From the NCBI RefSeq assembly GCF_001667735.1, contig NZ_LZJN01000206.1:1-64000 (forward strand): DNA of 64,000 nucleotides, read 5' to 3'. The notes below the pieces were generated by a model that saw nothing but the letters and a program-made list of their open reading frames with translations, ran no database searches and was not told where the DNA came from. The DNA comes from Mycobacterium sp. E183. GTDB taxonomy: Bacteria; Actinomycetota; Actinomycetes; Mycobacteriales; Mycobacteriaceae. Every line of letters starts with the position of its first letter. Position 1 is the first letter of the stretch. Both the position numbers and the translations under genes were made by a program. Positions 1 to 8,262 of this stretch are shown in pieces.

Positions 1-1
1 G

Positions 2-259
2 GCGTCTTCGTCGGCGCGGGCACACGTGTCGGCGGCGTGGCGGGCCGCCGTCGCCGCGGCGCTTGCCCAGGCGTATTGCAGCGGCGTCGCCGTGCACGCC
101 GCCGAGGAATGCGTCCAGCTGCACGGCGGCATCGGCATGACGTGGGAGTATCCCGCGCACCTTTACCTCAAGCGGGCCAAGAGCGATCAGTTGATCTTCG
201 GCACCGCCTACCGCCACCGCGCCCGGCTGGGCGAGTTGGTGGACCTGCCGCCGAAATAG
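2..259 (+). CDS. Acyl-CoA dehydrogenase, C-terminal fragment (cut by window edge)
   Basis: The reading frame is open from the first bases of the window to a TAG at 257-259, so only about 85 C-terminal residues are visible. They carry the typical end of the acyl-CoA dehydrogenase C-terminal helical domain: a QLHGGIGMTWEYP segment followed by the LYLKRAK helix. This part of the fold packs against FAD and holds the tetramer together. These flavoproteins perform the first alpha,beta-desaturation of acyl-CoA thioesters in fatty-acid or sterol degradation. The substrate cannot be told from this fragment. Confidence 0.85.
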   Translation, partial: ASSSARAHVSAAWRAAVAAALAQAYCSGVAVHAAEECVQLHGGIGMTWEYPAHLYLKRAKSDQLIFGTAYRHRARLGELVDLPPK

Positions 260-457
260 TTGGGCTCGGATTGATTTTTTCCCCGCGGCCCGTCGGGGGA
301 GCGTGTAATGCGTTTTCCCGCCGCTGTATTCGTGGGAGGGCGCGCTTCTCGTTGGAAGATGGGCGCGCACGGCGGGCCGCCGTTTTGTGAGACAGTGTCG
401 GTCCGCGGTGGCCCGACGACGTGGCCGGCCGCGCCGTGCGGAGGTGAAAACATCGGA

Positions 458-1672
458 ATGCGGGTGTTGCTGTCAACTCACGATTCGCGCGGGGCGGTCG
501 AACCGTTGGCGGCACTCGGGGTTCAGTTGCGAGCGAACGGCGCGGAAGTTCGGGTATGCGCGCCGCCGGACCAGGAATTCGCGGACCTGCTGGCCGGAAT
601 CGGCTTGGAGCTGAGTCCATTCGGCGATTCATGGCGCGCCAGGGCGGCCGGGCTCACGCCGTCGGAGGACGACCTACGCCGGCACCTGGACGGGCTCGTC
701 GCCGCGCAATTCGACACGGTTGCCGACGCGGCCGACGGCTGTGACCTCCTCGTCGCAACCGGCTTTCCACCGGTGGCGGCGGGAGCGCGGTCGGTGGCCG
801 AGCGCCTGGGCATCCCTTACGTCTACGTGAGCTACCAGCCGACGATCCTGCCGTCACCGCACCACATGCCCCCGACGTACGCAGGCCAGATCCCGCCGGG
901 CGCGATCGACAACCGGGTGTTGTGGCAGATGGACGCGCAGCACATGCACACGCTGTTCGGGACGACGCTCAACAACCACCGCGCGTCGCTGGGCCTGCCG
1001 CCGGTGGATGACATCCGCGACCACGCCCTGACCGACCGGCCGTGGCTGGCGGCGGATCCGACCCTGGGCCCGTGGCCGGAGGGCAGCGGGCTGGACGTGG
1101 TCCAGACGGGGGCGTGGCTGCTCTGCGATGAACGCCCGTTGCCTGCGGACGTGGCGGCGTTCCTGGACGACGGGCCGCCGCCGGTGTACGTCGGCTTCGG
1201 CAGCATGCCCATGCGCGCCGCGAGCGACCTCTCCCGCGCGGTCGTCGAGGCCGTCCGCGCCCTGGGCCACCGGGCGATTCTCTACCGCGGCTGGTCCGGC
1301 CTGACCCCGATAGACGACCGGGACGATTGCCTGGCCGTCGGTGAGCTCAACCACCGGGCGCTCTTCGCCCGGGTCGCGGCCGTCGTGCACCACGGCGGTG
1401 CGGGCACCACGACCACCGCCGCGCTGGCCGGCGCGCCGCAGGTGTTGGTGCCGCAGGGGGCCGACCAGCCGTACTGGGCCGGCCGGGTGGCGGAGCTGGG
1501 CATCGGCATCGCGCACGGCGGCCCGGCCCCCACCGCCCGGTCGCTGACGGCCGCCCTGAAGACCGTCCTGGCGCCGGAGACCGGTGCGCGGGCGGGCGTC
1601 GTGGCCACCAAGATCCGTACCGACGGGGCGATGGCGGCGGCGTCGTTGCTGCTCGACGGGTTAGCGCGGTAG
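458..1672 (+). CDS. UGT-like glycosyltransferase (GT1 / MGT type)
   Basis: A protein of 404 residues with the two-domain GT-B layout. The N-terminal acceptor domain starts MRVLLSTHDSRGAVEPL, the usual first strand and loop. The C-terminal donor domain holds the UGT signature HHGGAGTTTTAALAGAPQ followed by a PQGADQPYWA stretch that contacts the nucleotide sugar. The family transfers sugars to lipids or polyketides; mycobacterial relatives act on glycopeptidolipid-type or sterol-type acceptors, but the acceptor is unknown here. The ATG at 458 is preferred over upstream in-frame starts because a GAGGTG sits at 441-446 and family homology begins there. It overlaps the convergent hydrolase gene by 12 bases at the 3' end. 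I do not recall a gene in this place in M. tuberculosis. Confidence 0.8.
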   Translation: MRVLLSTHDSRGAVEPLAALGVQLRANGAEVRVCAPPDQEFADLLAGIGLELSPFGDSWRARAAGLTPSEDDLRRHLDGLVAAQFDTVADAADGCDLLVATGFPPVAAGARSVAERLGIPYVYVSYQPTILPSPHHMPPTYAGQIPPGAIDNRVLWQMDAQHMHTLFGTTLNNHRASLGLPPVDDIRDHALTDRPWLAADPTLGPWPEGSGLDVVQTGAWLLCDERPLPADVAAFLDDGPPPVYVGFGSMPMRAASDLSRAVVEAVRALGHRAILYRGWSGLTPIDDRDDCLAVGELNHRALFARVAAVVHHGGAGTTTTAALAGAPQVLVPQGADQPYWAGRVAELGIGIAHGGPAPTARSLTAALKTVLAPETGARAGVVATKIRTDGAMAAASLLLDGLAR

Positions 1673-2401
1673 CGCGGAACCGAAGACCTCGGTCATGGCC
1701 TGCCAGTGCCGCTCGGCCGCGACGGGGTCGTACGGCGCGTTGTCCGGGACCGCGAACCCGTGGCCGGCCGGATACCACTCGATGGTGTGCTGCACGCCGG
1801 CTGCGGTCAGCGCCTTGTCCAGCTGTTCGGCGTCGTCATGTGTGAAGGAGGCGTCGTCCTTGGCGCCGCCCACGTACACCGTCGCGCTCATCCGGTCGGC
1901 CAGCAGGTGGGGGCTGTCCGCGGCGTCGCTCACCAGGCCACCGCCGTGGAACGACGCCGCGGCGGCGACGCGCTCGGGTACCCGGCCGGCGACGATCAGC
2001 GACGCCCGCCCGCCCATGCAGTAGCCGCACACGCCGAAGCGTTCCCCGGACACCTCCGGGCGGGCCGCCAGGTAGTCGAAGAACGCGACGGCGTCGCCGG
2101 CGATCTTGTCGGGGGTGAGGCTGCCGATCATGCCGAACAGCCGCCTGCGCTCCCGCTCGTCGCCGAACACGGTGCCCATGTCGAACGGGGCCCAGTCGCC
2201 GCTGCGGTAATACACGTCGGGGAGCAGCACGGCGTAACCGAAGCCGGCCAGCTTGGCGGCCATCTCGTCGAAGGTGTCACGCACCCCGCCGGCATCGCAG
2301 TACATGATTACGCCCGGCCAGGGACCCGGACCCGCTGGCGTGAACAGGCCGACGGGGCAGCTGCCGTCGGCGGTGGTGATGGAGTCGGTGAATTGCGGCA
2401 T
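1661..2401 (-). CDS. Dienelactone hydrolase family protein
   Basis: A soluble alpha/beta hydrolase of 246 residues. It begins MPQFTDSITTADGSCPVGLF and carries the nucleophile elbow GVCGYCMGG, where cysteine takes the place of serine as is normal in dienelactone hydrolases. A late D and the H of GHGF complete the triad. Family members open lactones or cleave esters. Its M. tuberculosis counterpart by position is Rv2765. The ATG at 2401 is chosen because similarity starts there and a GGAG lies just upstream. It is divergent from thyA, with 42 bp between the two starts. The physiological substrate is not known. Confidence 0.85.
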   Translation of the reverse strand: MPQFTDSITTADGSCPVGLFTPAGPGPWPGVIMYCDAGGVRDTFDEMAAKLAGFGYAVLLPDVYYRSGDWAPFDMGTVFGDERERRRLFGMIGSLTPDKIAGDAVAFFDYLAARPEVSGERFGVCGYCMGGRASLIVAGRVPERVAAAASFHGGGLVSDAADSPHLLADRMSATVYVGGAKDDASFTHDDAEQLDKALTAAGVQHTIEWYPAGHGFAVPDNAPYDPVAAERHWQAMTEVFGSALPR

Positions 2402-2431
2402 GGCCTCCGTTTTACTCCCGGCCGCCGCGGC

Positions 2432-2437
2432 TAAGCT
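2432..2437 (+). promoter_or_regulatory. -10 element (TAAGCT) of a predicted leaderless thyA transcript
   Basis: TAAGCT lies 6 nt before the GTG start of thyA and no Shine-Dalgarno sequence is present. In mycobacteria a TANNNT hexamer at this distance puts the transcription start on the first base of the start codon. Confidence 0.6.
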
Positions 2438-2443
2438 GGCCGC

Positions 2444-3244
2444 GTGCCGATCCCGACGCCCTATGAGGACCTGCTGCGCCTGGTGCTCGAACGGGGCACG
2501 GCCAAATCCGACCGCACCGGCACCGGGACCCGCAGCCTGTTCGGCCAGCAATTGCGCTACGACCTGTCGGCCGGCTTCCCGCTGCTGACCACCAAGAAGG
2601 TGCATCTCAAGTCGGTCATCTACGAGTTGCTGTGGTTCTTGCGCGGCGACTCCAACGTCGCCTGGCTGCACGAGCACGGAGTCACCATCTGGGACGAATG
2701 GGCAAGCGAGACGGGCGATCTCGGGCCGATATACGGCGTGCAGTGGCGATCCTGGCCCACGCCGACCGGTGAGCACGTCGACCAGATCAGCGCGGCGCTT
2801 CAGTTGCTGCGCACGGACCCGAACTCGCGGCGCATCATCGTGTCGGCCTGGAACGTCGGGGAGATCCCGCAGATGGCGCTGCCGCCGTGCCACGCCTTCT
2901 TCCAGTTCTACGTGGCGGACGGTCGGCTCAGTTGCCAGCTGTATCAGCGCAGCGCCGACCTGTTTCTCGGTGTGCCGTTCAACATCGCCAGCTACGCGCT
3001 GCTCACCCACATGATGGCCGCCCAGGCCGGCCTGGCGGTCGGCGAGTTCGTCTGGACGGGCGGCGACTGCCACATCTACGACAACCACGTCGAGCAGGTG
3101 CGCACCCAGCTGAGTCGCGAGCCCCGCCCCTACCCGGAACTGGTACTGGCGCAGCGTGATTCGATCTTCGACTACACCTACGAGGACGTGGTCGTCAAGA
3201 ATTACGACCCGCATCCGGCGATCAAAGCGCCGGTCGCGGTATGA
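2444..3244 (+). CDS. thyA: Thymidylate synthase ThyA
   Basis: 266 residues, the size of the short bacterial enzyme. It methylates dUMP to dTMP using 5,10-methylenetetrahydrofolate and releases dihydrofolate. Visible signatures are the phosphate-binding RTGTGT loop near residue 24, the nucleophile Cys149 in ALPPCHAFFQFYV, the SRRIIVSAWN segment, and the QRSADLFLGVPFNIASYALL folate/dUMP region. The GTG start at 2444 is supported by a -10 hexamer exactly 6 nt upstream. Its stop overlaps the dfrA start by 4 nt (ATGA), so the enzyme that makes dihydrofolate is translationally coupled to the one that recycles it. A second, unrelated thymidylate synthase gene (thyX) lies 5 kb downstream. Confidence 0.97.
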   Translation: MPIPTPYEDLLRLVLERGTAKSDRTGTGTRSLFGQQLRYDLSAGFPLLTTKKVHLKSVIYELLWFLRGDSNVAWLHEHGVTIWDEWASETGDLGPIYGVQWRSWPTPTGEHVDQISAALQLLRTDPNSRRIIVSAWNVGEIPQMALPPCHAFFQFYVADGRLSCQLYQRSADLFLGVPFNIASYALLTHMMAAQAGLAVGEFVWTGGDCHIYDNHVEQVRTQLSREPRPYPELVLAQRDSIFDYTYEDVVVKNYDPHPAIKAPVAV

Positions 3245-3738
3245 CCGAACTCGGGCTGATCTGGGCTCAGTCGACATCCGGCATCATCGGTCGCGGCGGC
3301 GACATCCCCTGGCGGGTGCCTGAGGACTTGATCCGGTTCAAAGAGCTGACCGTGGGGCATACGGTCGTGATGGGCCGGCGCACATGGGAGTCCTTGCCGA
3401 GCAAGGTCCGGCCGCTGCCGGGCCGCAAAAATGTCGTACTCTCGCGAAGGAGCGATTTCGTTGCCGACGGCGCGCAGATCGCCGGATCGCTCGAGGCGGC
3501 TCTCGCCGAATGCGAGGGTGAGCCGCAGACCTGGGTGATCGGCGGCGAGCAGGTGTATCTGCTCGCGCTGCCGCGCGCCACGCGGTGCGAGGTCACCGAG
3601 GTCGAAGTCGACCTGCGGCGCGACGACGACGACGCGCTGGCGCCGGTGCTCGACGACAGCTGGCTGGGTGAGACGGGGGAGTGGCAGGTCAGCCGCACGG
3701 GGTTGCGGTACCGCCTGCACAGCTACCGTCGGGCATGA
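3241..3738 (+). CDS. dfrA: Dihydrofolate reductase
   Basis: 165 residues. It reduces dihydrofolate to tetrahydrofolate with NADPH and is the target of trimethoprim-type inhibitors. The active-site acid is Asp29 in DIPWRVPED (Asp27 in M. tuberculosis numbering). GRRTWESLP and the WVIGGEQVY turn form the NADPH site. Its ATG overlaps the thyA stop codon (ATGA at 3241-3244), the standard thyA-dfrA operon arrangement of mycobacteria. Nothing looks altered in the catalytic core. Confidence 0.97.
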   Translation: MTELGLIWAQSTSGIIGRGGDIPWRVPEDLIRFKELTVGHTVVMGRRTWESLPSKVRPLPGRKNVVLSRRSDFVADGAQIAGSLEAALAECEGEPQTWVIGGEQVYLLALPRATRCEVTEVEVDLRRDDDDALAPVLDDSWLGETGEWQVSRTGLRYRLHSYRRA

Positions 3739-3824
3739 GTGTCGGTCTCCGCGACCGTGACACACTCGGACGCGGGGGTCGGTCTCACCAGGTCACCACA
3801 CGTTGCCAGAAGGGGGAATTGGCA

Positions 3825-4526
3825 GTGATAACCGAACCCACGAGAGCGTTCACGCGCATTTTCAGGGGCTACGATCCGTCCGCGGTCGACGCCCACATCG
3901 AGATGCTGACCACCAAGCAGCAGTTGTTGCTCGACGATGTCGAGAACCTGAGGAGCCGGCTGAAGGCGGCCGGCGACGAGACGGCCGCGCTGCGCAAGGA
4001 GGTCGCCGTCCTCGCCGACACCTCGCCTTCCCCCCACGCGGTGCAGCGCCGCATGGCGCAGATGCTGCGCCGCGCGGTCGACGAGGTCGCCGAGATGCAG
4101 GCCGAGGCGCGCAGCGAGGCGGACGCGATGATCGCCGCGGCCGAGGCCGAGGTCCAGGCCGCGCAGCGAAAGCACGAAGAGGAGTTGGCGGAGATGGCCG
4201 AGCAACGAAAAGCCATGGAAACCGATTACGAAGAAGCCAAGAAGCAGCTCGACGCCGAATTGGCCGAGATGCGCGCCGAAACGGAAGCGGCGATCGACAA
4301 GTCGTGGCGGGACGCGCAACGGGAGGCCGATCACTATCGTGAGCAGGCCCAGCGCGCGGCGGACGAGGCGATCCGGCAACGGATCCATGTCCTCGAGCAG
4401 CTGATGGGCGTGTTCCGCGACCTCGAAGCGGTTCCGGCCGCGCTCGAGTCGGCCTACCAGGAGCAGAAGAACGCCCCGGAGCCCAGCGTCGTCGTGCCGT
4501 TGGACGGCAAAGTCAGCACGGGTTAG
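3825..4526 (+). CDS. DivIVA-domain coiled-coil protein
   Basis: A 233-residue, highly charged protein. Near the N-terminus it has FRGYDPSAVDAHIEML, the GYDxxxVD motif of the DivIVA/Wag31 membrane-curvature domain. A long Ala/Glu-rich helix follows (about residues 30-210) that should form a parallel coiled coil. DivIVA-like proteins mark poles or septa and scaffold envelope synthesis in actinobacteria; this one is shorter than Wag31, and any such role is inference. The GTG at 3825 is chosen because AGAAGGGGG ends 8 nt upstream. It follows dfrA after 86 bp. By position it corresponds to Rv2762c. Confidence 0.75.
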   Translation: MITEPTRAFTRIFRGYDPSAVDAHIEMLTTKQQLLLDDVENLRSRLKAAGDETAALRKEVAVLADTSPSPHAVQRRMAQMLRRAVDEVAEMQAEARSEADAMIAAAEAEVQAAQRKHEEELAEMAEQRKAMETDYEEAKKQLDAELAEMRAETEAAIDKSWRDAQREADHYREQAQRAADEAIRQRIHVLEQLMGVFRDLEAVPAALESAYQEQKNAPEPSVVVPLDGKVSTG

Positions 4527-4593
4527 CCCGCCTCGAACGGGCGGACGGACGGGCGGCGCCGCGTCGCCGCCGAGGGTTGTCGCACCCGGCCGG

Positions 4594-4599
4594 TATTCT
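4594..4599 (+). promoter_or_regulatory. -10 element (TATTCT) of a predicted leaderless transcript
   Basis: TATTCT is 7 nt before the GTG at 4607. This favours 4607 over the earlier in-frame TTG at 4577 and would place the whole glycosylase-hsdM-hsdS set on one leaderless mRNA. Confidence 0.55.
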
Positions 4600-4606
4600 C
4601 GGCGCC

Positions 4607-5821
4607 GTGTCGATCCCGACCCGCAGGCTGTCGGCCGCGCAAGCCCGGCGAATCGCCGTTGCCGCCCAAGGTTTTACCGAGCCGCCGCCCGCCGGTCCGA
4701 TCACTCGCGCTCACCTGAAGCGGTTGATATCCAGAATTCAAGTCCTGCAACTTGATTCGGTCTCGGTCGCGGTGCGCGCCCACTACGCGCCGGTGTTCAG
4801 CCGGCTCGGGCCCTACGACCGCGACGTGTTGGATCGCGCCGCCTGGGGCCCGCGCCCGGCGCGGCTGCTGGCCGAATACTGGGCGCACGAGGCCGCGCTG
4901 GTGGCCGTCGACGACTGGCCGCTGCTGCGCTGGCGAATGCGCCAATACCGCCACGGTCGCTGGGGCACCCACATCGTCAAGGCCAACCCCCAACTCGCCG
5001 ACGACATCGTCGCCGCCGTCGCCGAACTTGGCCCCAGCACCGCCGGACAGATCGAGGCGCACCTCGCCGCCGAGCCGCGCCGCAAGAAGGGCACCTGGTG
5101 GAACCGCAGCGACACCAAATGGGTCGCCGAGGCGCTGTTCGCCGCCGGTGTGCTCACCACGGCCACGCGGGTGGGCTTCGCCCGCCATTATGACCTGGTC
5201 GAACGCGTGCTGCCGGCGGCCGTGCTGGCGCGGGAGGTCGACGACGAGGAAGCCGTCCGCGAACTCACGTTGCGGGCCGCCACCGCGTTGGGCGTGGGGA
5301 CCGAGGCCGACATCCGCGACTACTTCCGGCTATCGGCCCAGCAGGTCAAGCCGGCCGTCGCCGACCTGCTGGCCGCGGGGGAGATCGAGCGGGTCGAGGT
5401 CGACGGCTGGCCCGCGCCGGCCTACCTGCGCGCCGGCCGGGCGGTGCCCCGCGCCGACCGCGGCACGGCGCTGTTGTGTCCGTTCGACCCGCTGATCTTC
5501 TTTCGGCCTCGGGTGGAGCGGCTGTTCGGGTTTCATTACCGCATCGAGATCTACACGCCGGCCGCCCAGCGCCAGTACGGCTACTACGTGTGGCCGCTGC
5601 TGATGGACGGGCAACTGGTCGCCCGGGTCGACCTCAAGGCCGACCGGACCGCCGACACGCTGCGCGTCATGGGCGCCTTCGGCGAACCCGACGCGCCGCG
5701 GTCCCGCGCGGTCGAGGCGCTGGCCGGCGAACTGCGGTCGATGGCTTCGTGGCTGAGCCTGAGCGGATTCAGCGTCGCGACCCGGGGGGACCTGGCCGCC
5801 GACCTGCGGGCGGTCAGCTGA
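4607..5821 (+). CDS. YcaQ/AlkX-like winged-helix DNA glycosylase family protein
   Basis: 404 residues of the HTH_42 (YcaQ) family. It starts with a RRLSAAQARRIAVAAQGF helix, followed by the LQLDSVSVAVRAHYAPVFSRLG segment that is diagnostic of the family. Next come LAEYWAHEAALV, a winged-helix region around residues 130-290, and a C-terminal LLCPFDPLIFFRPRVERLFGFHYRIEIY block. Known members are DNA glycosylases that excise bulky alkylated bases or unhook interstrand crosslinks. Its TGA shares one base with the ATG of hsdM (TGATG), so it is translationally coupled to a DNA methyltransferase. I do not recall a gene of this type beside hsdM in M. tuberculosis. Confidence 0.8.
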   Translation: MSIPTRRLSAAQARRIAVAAQGFTEPPPAGPITRAHLKRLISRIQVLQLDSVSVAVRAHYAPVFSRLGPYDRDVLDRAAWGPRPARLLAEYWAHEAALVAVDDWPLLRWRMRQYRHGRWGTHIVKANPQLADDIVAAVAELGPSTAGQIEAHLAAEPRRKKGTWWNRSDTKWVAEALFAAGVLTTATRVGFARHYDLVERVLPAAVLAREVDDEEAVRELTLRAATALGVGTEADIRDYFRLSAQQVKPAVADLLAAGEIERVEVDGWPAPAYLRAGRAVPRADRGTALLCPFDPLIFFRPRVERLFGFHYRIEIYTPAAQRQYGYYVWPLLMDGQLVARVDLKADRTADTLRVMGAFGEPDAPRSRAVEALAGELRSMASWLSLSGFSVATRGDLAADLRAVS

Positions 5822-7194
5822 TGCGGGCGACGGACAAACAGCTCAAGGACACGCTTTGGAATGCGGCCAACAAGCTGCGCGGCTCCCTGTCGGCCGGCCA
5901 GTACAAGGACGTCATCCTCGGGCTGGTCTACCTCAAGCACGCCGCGGCGGACCAGTGGAAGTTGTTGGTGGCCAACGCGGAATCGCCGAACATCGGGCGG
6001 CTCGTCGATGACGCGATGGCGGCGGCGGCGCTGCCGCGGTTTTACGAGGACCTCGACCGGCGCCGGCTCGGGGAGCTGCTGCGCCTGCTCGACGCCGCCC
6101 GATTCGGCGAGCCGGGCCGCGCGCGGGACCTGATGGGCGAGGTGTACGAGTACTTTCTGGCCAATTTCGCGCGCGCAGAGGGGCGGCGGGGCGGCGAATT
6201 CTTCACCCCGCCCAGCGTGGTCCGGGTGCTCGTCGAGGCGCTGGAACCGTCGGGCGGGCGGGTGTATGACCCGTGCTGCGGTTCGGGCGGCATGTTCGTG
6301 CAGACCGAGCGGTTCATCGCCGAACACGACGGCGATCCCGCGCGAGTGAGGATCTGCGGGCAGGAAAGCGTCGAGCAGACCTGGCGGATCGCGAAGATGA
6401 ACCTCGCCGTGCACGGCGTCGACAACACGGGGCTGGGCGCGCGGTGGGCCGACACGTTCGTCGACGATCTGCACGCGGGCGTGCAAATGGACTACGTGAT
6501 GGCCAATCCGCCCTTCAACATAAAAGATTGGGCCCGCGACGAGCGCGACCCCCGCTGGCGGTTCGGCGTCCCACCCGCCGGCAACGCCAACTACGCCTGG
6601 ATTCAGCACATCCTGTCCAAACTGGCCCCCGGCGGCAAGGCCGGCGTGGTGATGGCCAATGGCTCGATGTCCTCGAACACATTGGGAGAGGGCGCCATTC
6701 GCGCACGGATCGTCGATGCCGACCTGGTGTCGTGCATGGTCGCCCTGCCCGCGCAACTGTTCCGCAGCACCTCGATACCGGTTTGCCTGTGGTTCTTCGA
6801 CACGGACAAGGGCGAGCGGTCCGGTCAGGTGTTGTTCATCGACGCGCGCGGCTTCGGCCACCTGGTCGAGCGCGCCGAAAGGGTGTTGACGGACCAGGAG
6901 ATCGTCCGCATCGGCGACACCTATCACGCGTGGCGTGGGTCGGAATCCGCCGCCGCGAAAGGCGTTACCTATCAGGATGTTCCGGGATTCTGCGCGTCCG
7001 TGTCGCTCGACGACATCGCGGCCGCCGGCTATCCGCTCACGCCCGGTCGCTATGTCGGTGCGCCGGCGGCCGAGGACGACGGCGAGCCCGTCGAGGAGAG
7101 GATCGCCGGGCTGACGGGTGACCTGCTGGCGGCGCTGGACGAATCGGCACGGCTGGACGGCGTCGTGCGCCAACAACTGGAGCGCCTGCGGTGA
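5821..7194 (+). CDS. hsdM: Type I DNA methyltransferase subunit HsdM (shortened N-domain)
   Basis: 457 residues, shorter than the roughly 500-540 usual for HsdM. The N-terminal domain starts QLKDTLWNAANKLRGSL and GQYKDVILGLVYLKH, then jumps almost directly to QWKLLVANAESPNIGRLVDD. The stretch normally between these (beginning near SDAFEERR) is missing, and a second short contraction follows at AMAAAALPRFYEDLDRRR. The methyltransferase core is complete: EFFTPPSVV, the SAM motif DPCCGSGGMF (150-159) and the adenine-N6 catalytic motif NPPF (229-232). It should methylate adenine together with HsdS if the shortened N-domain still folds. It is coupled to the genes on both sides: one-base overlap upstream and GTGA overlap with hsdS. 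No HsdR is present in the window. Confidence 0.9.
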   Translation: MRATDKQLKDTLWNAANKLRGSLSAGQYKDVILGLVYLKHAAADQWKLLVANAESPNIGRLVDDAMAAAALPRFYEDLDRRRLGELLRLLDAARFGEPGRARDLMGEVYEYFLANFARAEGRRGGEFFTPPSVVRVLVEALEPSGGRVYDPCCGSGGMFVQTERFIAEHDGDPARVRICGQESVEQTWRIAKMNLAVHGVDNTGLGARWADTFVDDLHAGVQMDYVMANPPFNIKDWARDERDPRWRFGVPPAGNANYAWIQHILSKLAPGGKAGVVMANGSMSSNTLGEGAIRARIVDADLVSCMVALPAQLFRSTSIPVCLWFFDTDKGERSGQVLFIDARGFGHLVERAERVLTDQEIVRIGDTYHAWRGSESAAAKGVTYQDVPGFCASVSLDDIAAAGYPLTPGRYVGAPAAEDDGEPVEERIAGLTGDLLAALDESARLDGVVRQQLERLR

Positions 7195-8252
7195 AGACCA
7201 CGCTGGGCGACCACCTGGACTTCGGCACCGGCAGCAGGGCGCCTCGGTCGGCGCCGGGCGGACGCGTTCGCGTCTACGGCGCCAACGGGACCATCGGTTA
7301 TGCCGCCGAGCACAACGCGGCCGGCCCGCTGATCGTCCTCGGGCGCGTCGGGTCGCAGTGCGGCAGCCTGCGGTACTGCGACTCCGACGCCTGGGTCACC
7401 GAGAACGCACTGGTGTGCCGGGCGAAGGACCCACGCGAGACGCGGTACTGGTACTACGCGATGCAAACCTGCCGCCTGGGCGACCACCGGGCCGGATCGG
7501 GACAGCCGCTGCTGAGCAAGAGAATCCTGCGCGACGTCGCGGTGCACAGCGTGGCGGCGCCGCAGCGCGGGGCGATCGCCGAAATGCTCGGCGCCCTTGA
7601 CGACAAGATCTCGGCCAATCACCGGGTGATCGGGGCCGCCGAGAACCTGATGGTGGCCATGGCCGGGTCGGTCCGCGAGCGCGTGCCAGTGTCCAGCCTG
7701 GCGAGCCGGTCGACGGCATTCCTCGACGTGGCCGACTTCGACGACGTGGTCGCGCATTTCAGCCTTCCGGCGTTCGACGACGGGGCGAAACCCCGCGTCG
7801 TGACCGCCGACTCCGTCAGGAGCGGCAAATTCCTGCTGCCCGGGCCGTGCGTGTTGTTCGCGAAGCTCAATCCGCGGATCCCGCGAATCTGGAACGTGTC
7901 CCGCCTGCCGTCGGAAATGGCCTTGGCCAGCAGCGAGTTCGTCGTCCTGCTGCCGGTGGGGGTGGACGCGTCGACCCTGTGGTCGGCCGTGCGGCAACCG
8001 GAGGTCTCCGCATGGTTGCAACGCCGGGTCGCCGGCACGTCGGGCAGCCATCAGCGGATCCAACCGCGCGATCTGCTGGAGGTGCGGGTCCCCGACGTCC
8101 GGCACCTGCCCGCCGCGCGATTGGAGGCGATCACCGGCCTGGGCGCGCTGTGCCACGCGCGCCGCGCCGAAAGCGCGCGGTTGTCCGAGTTCCGCGACGC
8201 GCTGCTGCCGCTGCTGATATCGGGTGAGCTCCCGATTCGGTCACCACGTTAA
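7191..8252 (+). CDS. hsdS: Type I restriction-modification specificity subunit HsdS
   Basis: 353 residues with two target-recognition domains. The first holds YGANGTIGY and LIVLGRVGSQCGSLRY, characteristic of HsdS TRDs, and is followed by a conserved helix AIAEMLGALDDKISANHRVI. The second TRD runs from about residue 165 to 310, ending in a second helix (LEAITGLGALCHARRAESARL). HsdS binds a bipartite DNA site and positions HsdM. The GTG at 7191 overlaps the hsdM stop (GTGA). The recognition sequence cannot be read from the protein. M. tuberculosis has split hsdS and hsdS' genes near its hsdM; here one intact-looking gene follows hsdM directly. Confidence 0.88.
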   Translation: MKTTLGDHLDFGTGSRAPRSAPGGRVRVYGANGTIGYAAEHNAAGPLIVLGRVGSQCGSLRYCDSDAWVTENALVCRAKDPRETRYWYYAMQTCRLGDHRAGSGQPLLSKRILRDVAVHSVAAPQRGAIAEMLGALDDKISANHRVIGAAENLMVAMAGSVRERVPVSSLASRSTAFLDVADFDDVVAHFSLPAFDDGAKPRVVTADSVRSGKFLLPGPCVLFAKLNPRIPRIWNVSRLPSEMALASSEFVVLLPVGVDASTLWSAVRQPEVSAWLQRRVAGTSGSHQRIQPRDLLEVRVPDVRHLPAARLEAITGLGALCHARRAESARLSEFRDALLPLLISGELPIRSPR

Positions 8253-8255
8253 GGT
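8250..8255 (+). promoter_or_regulatory. -10 element (TAAGGT) of a predicted leaderless thyX transcript
   Basis: TAAGGT overlaps the hsdS stop codon and lies 7 nt before the GTG at 8263. It supports a short ThyX start and separate transcription from hsdS. Confidence 0.55.
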
Positions 8256-8262
8256 GAGCGCC

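Noticed and set aside
268..301. CCCCG...CGGGG hairpin next to a T-run after the first gene as an intrinsic terminator
   Set aside because: The T-run precedes the hairpin on the plus strand and gives an A-run on the minus strand, so neither orientation has terminator geometry.
2402..3277. N-terminal extension of the dienelactone hydrolase frame over thyA
   Set aside because: It is antisense to the well-supported thyA gene; the ATG at 2401 gives a complete hydrolase.
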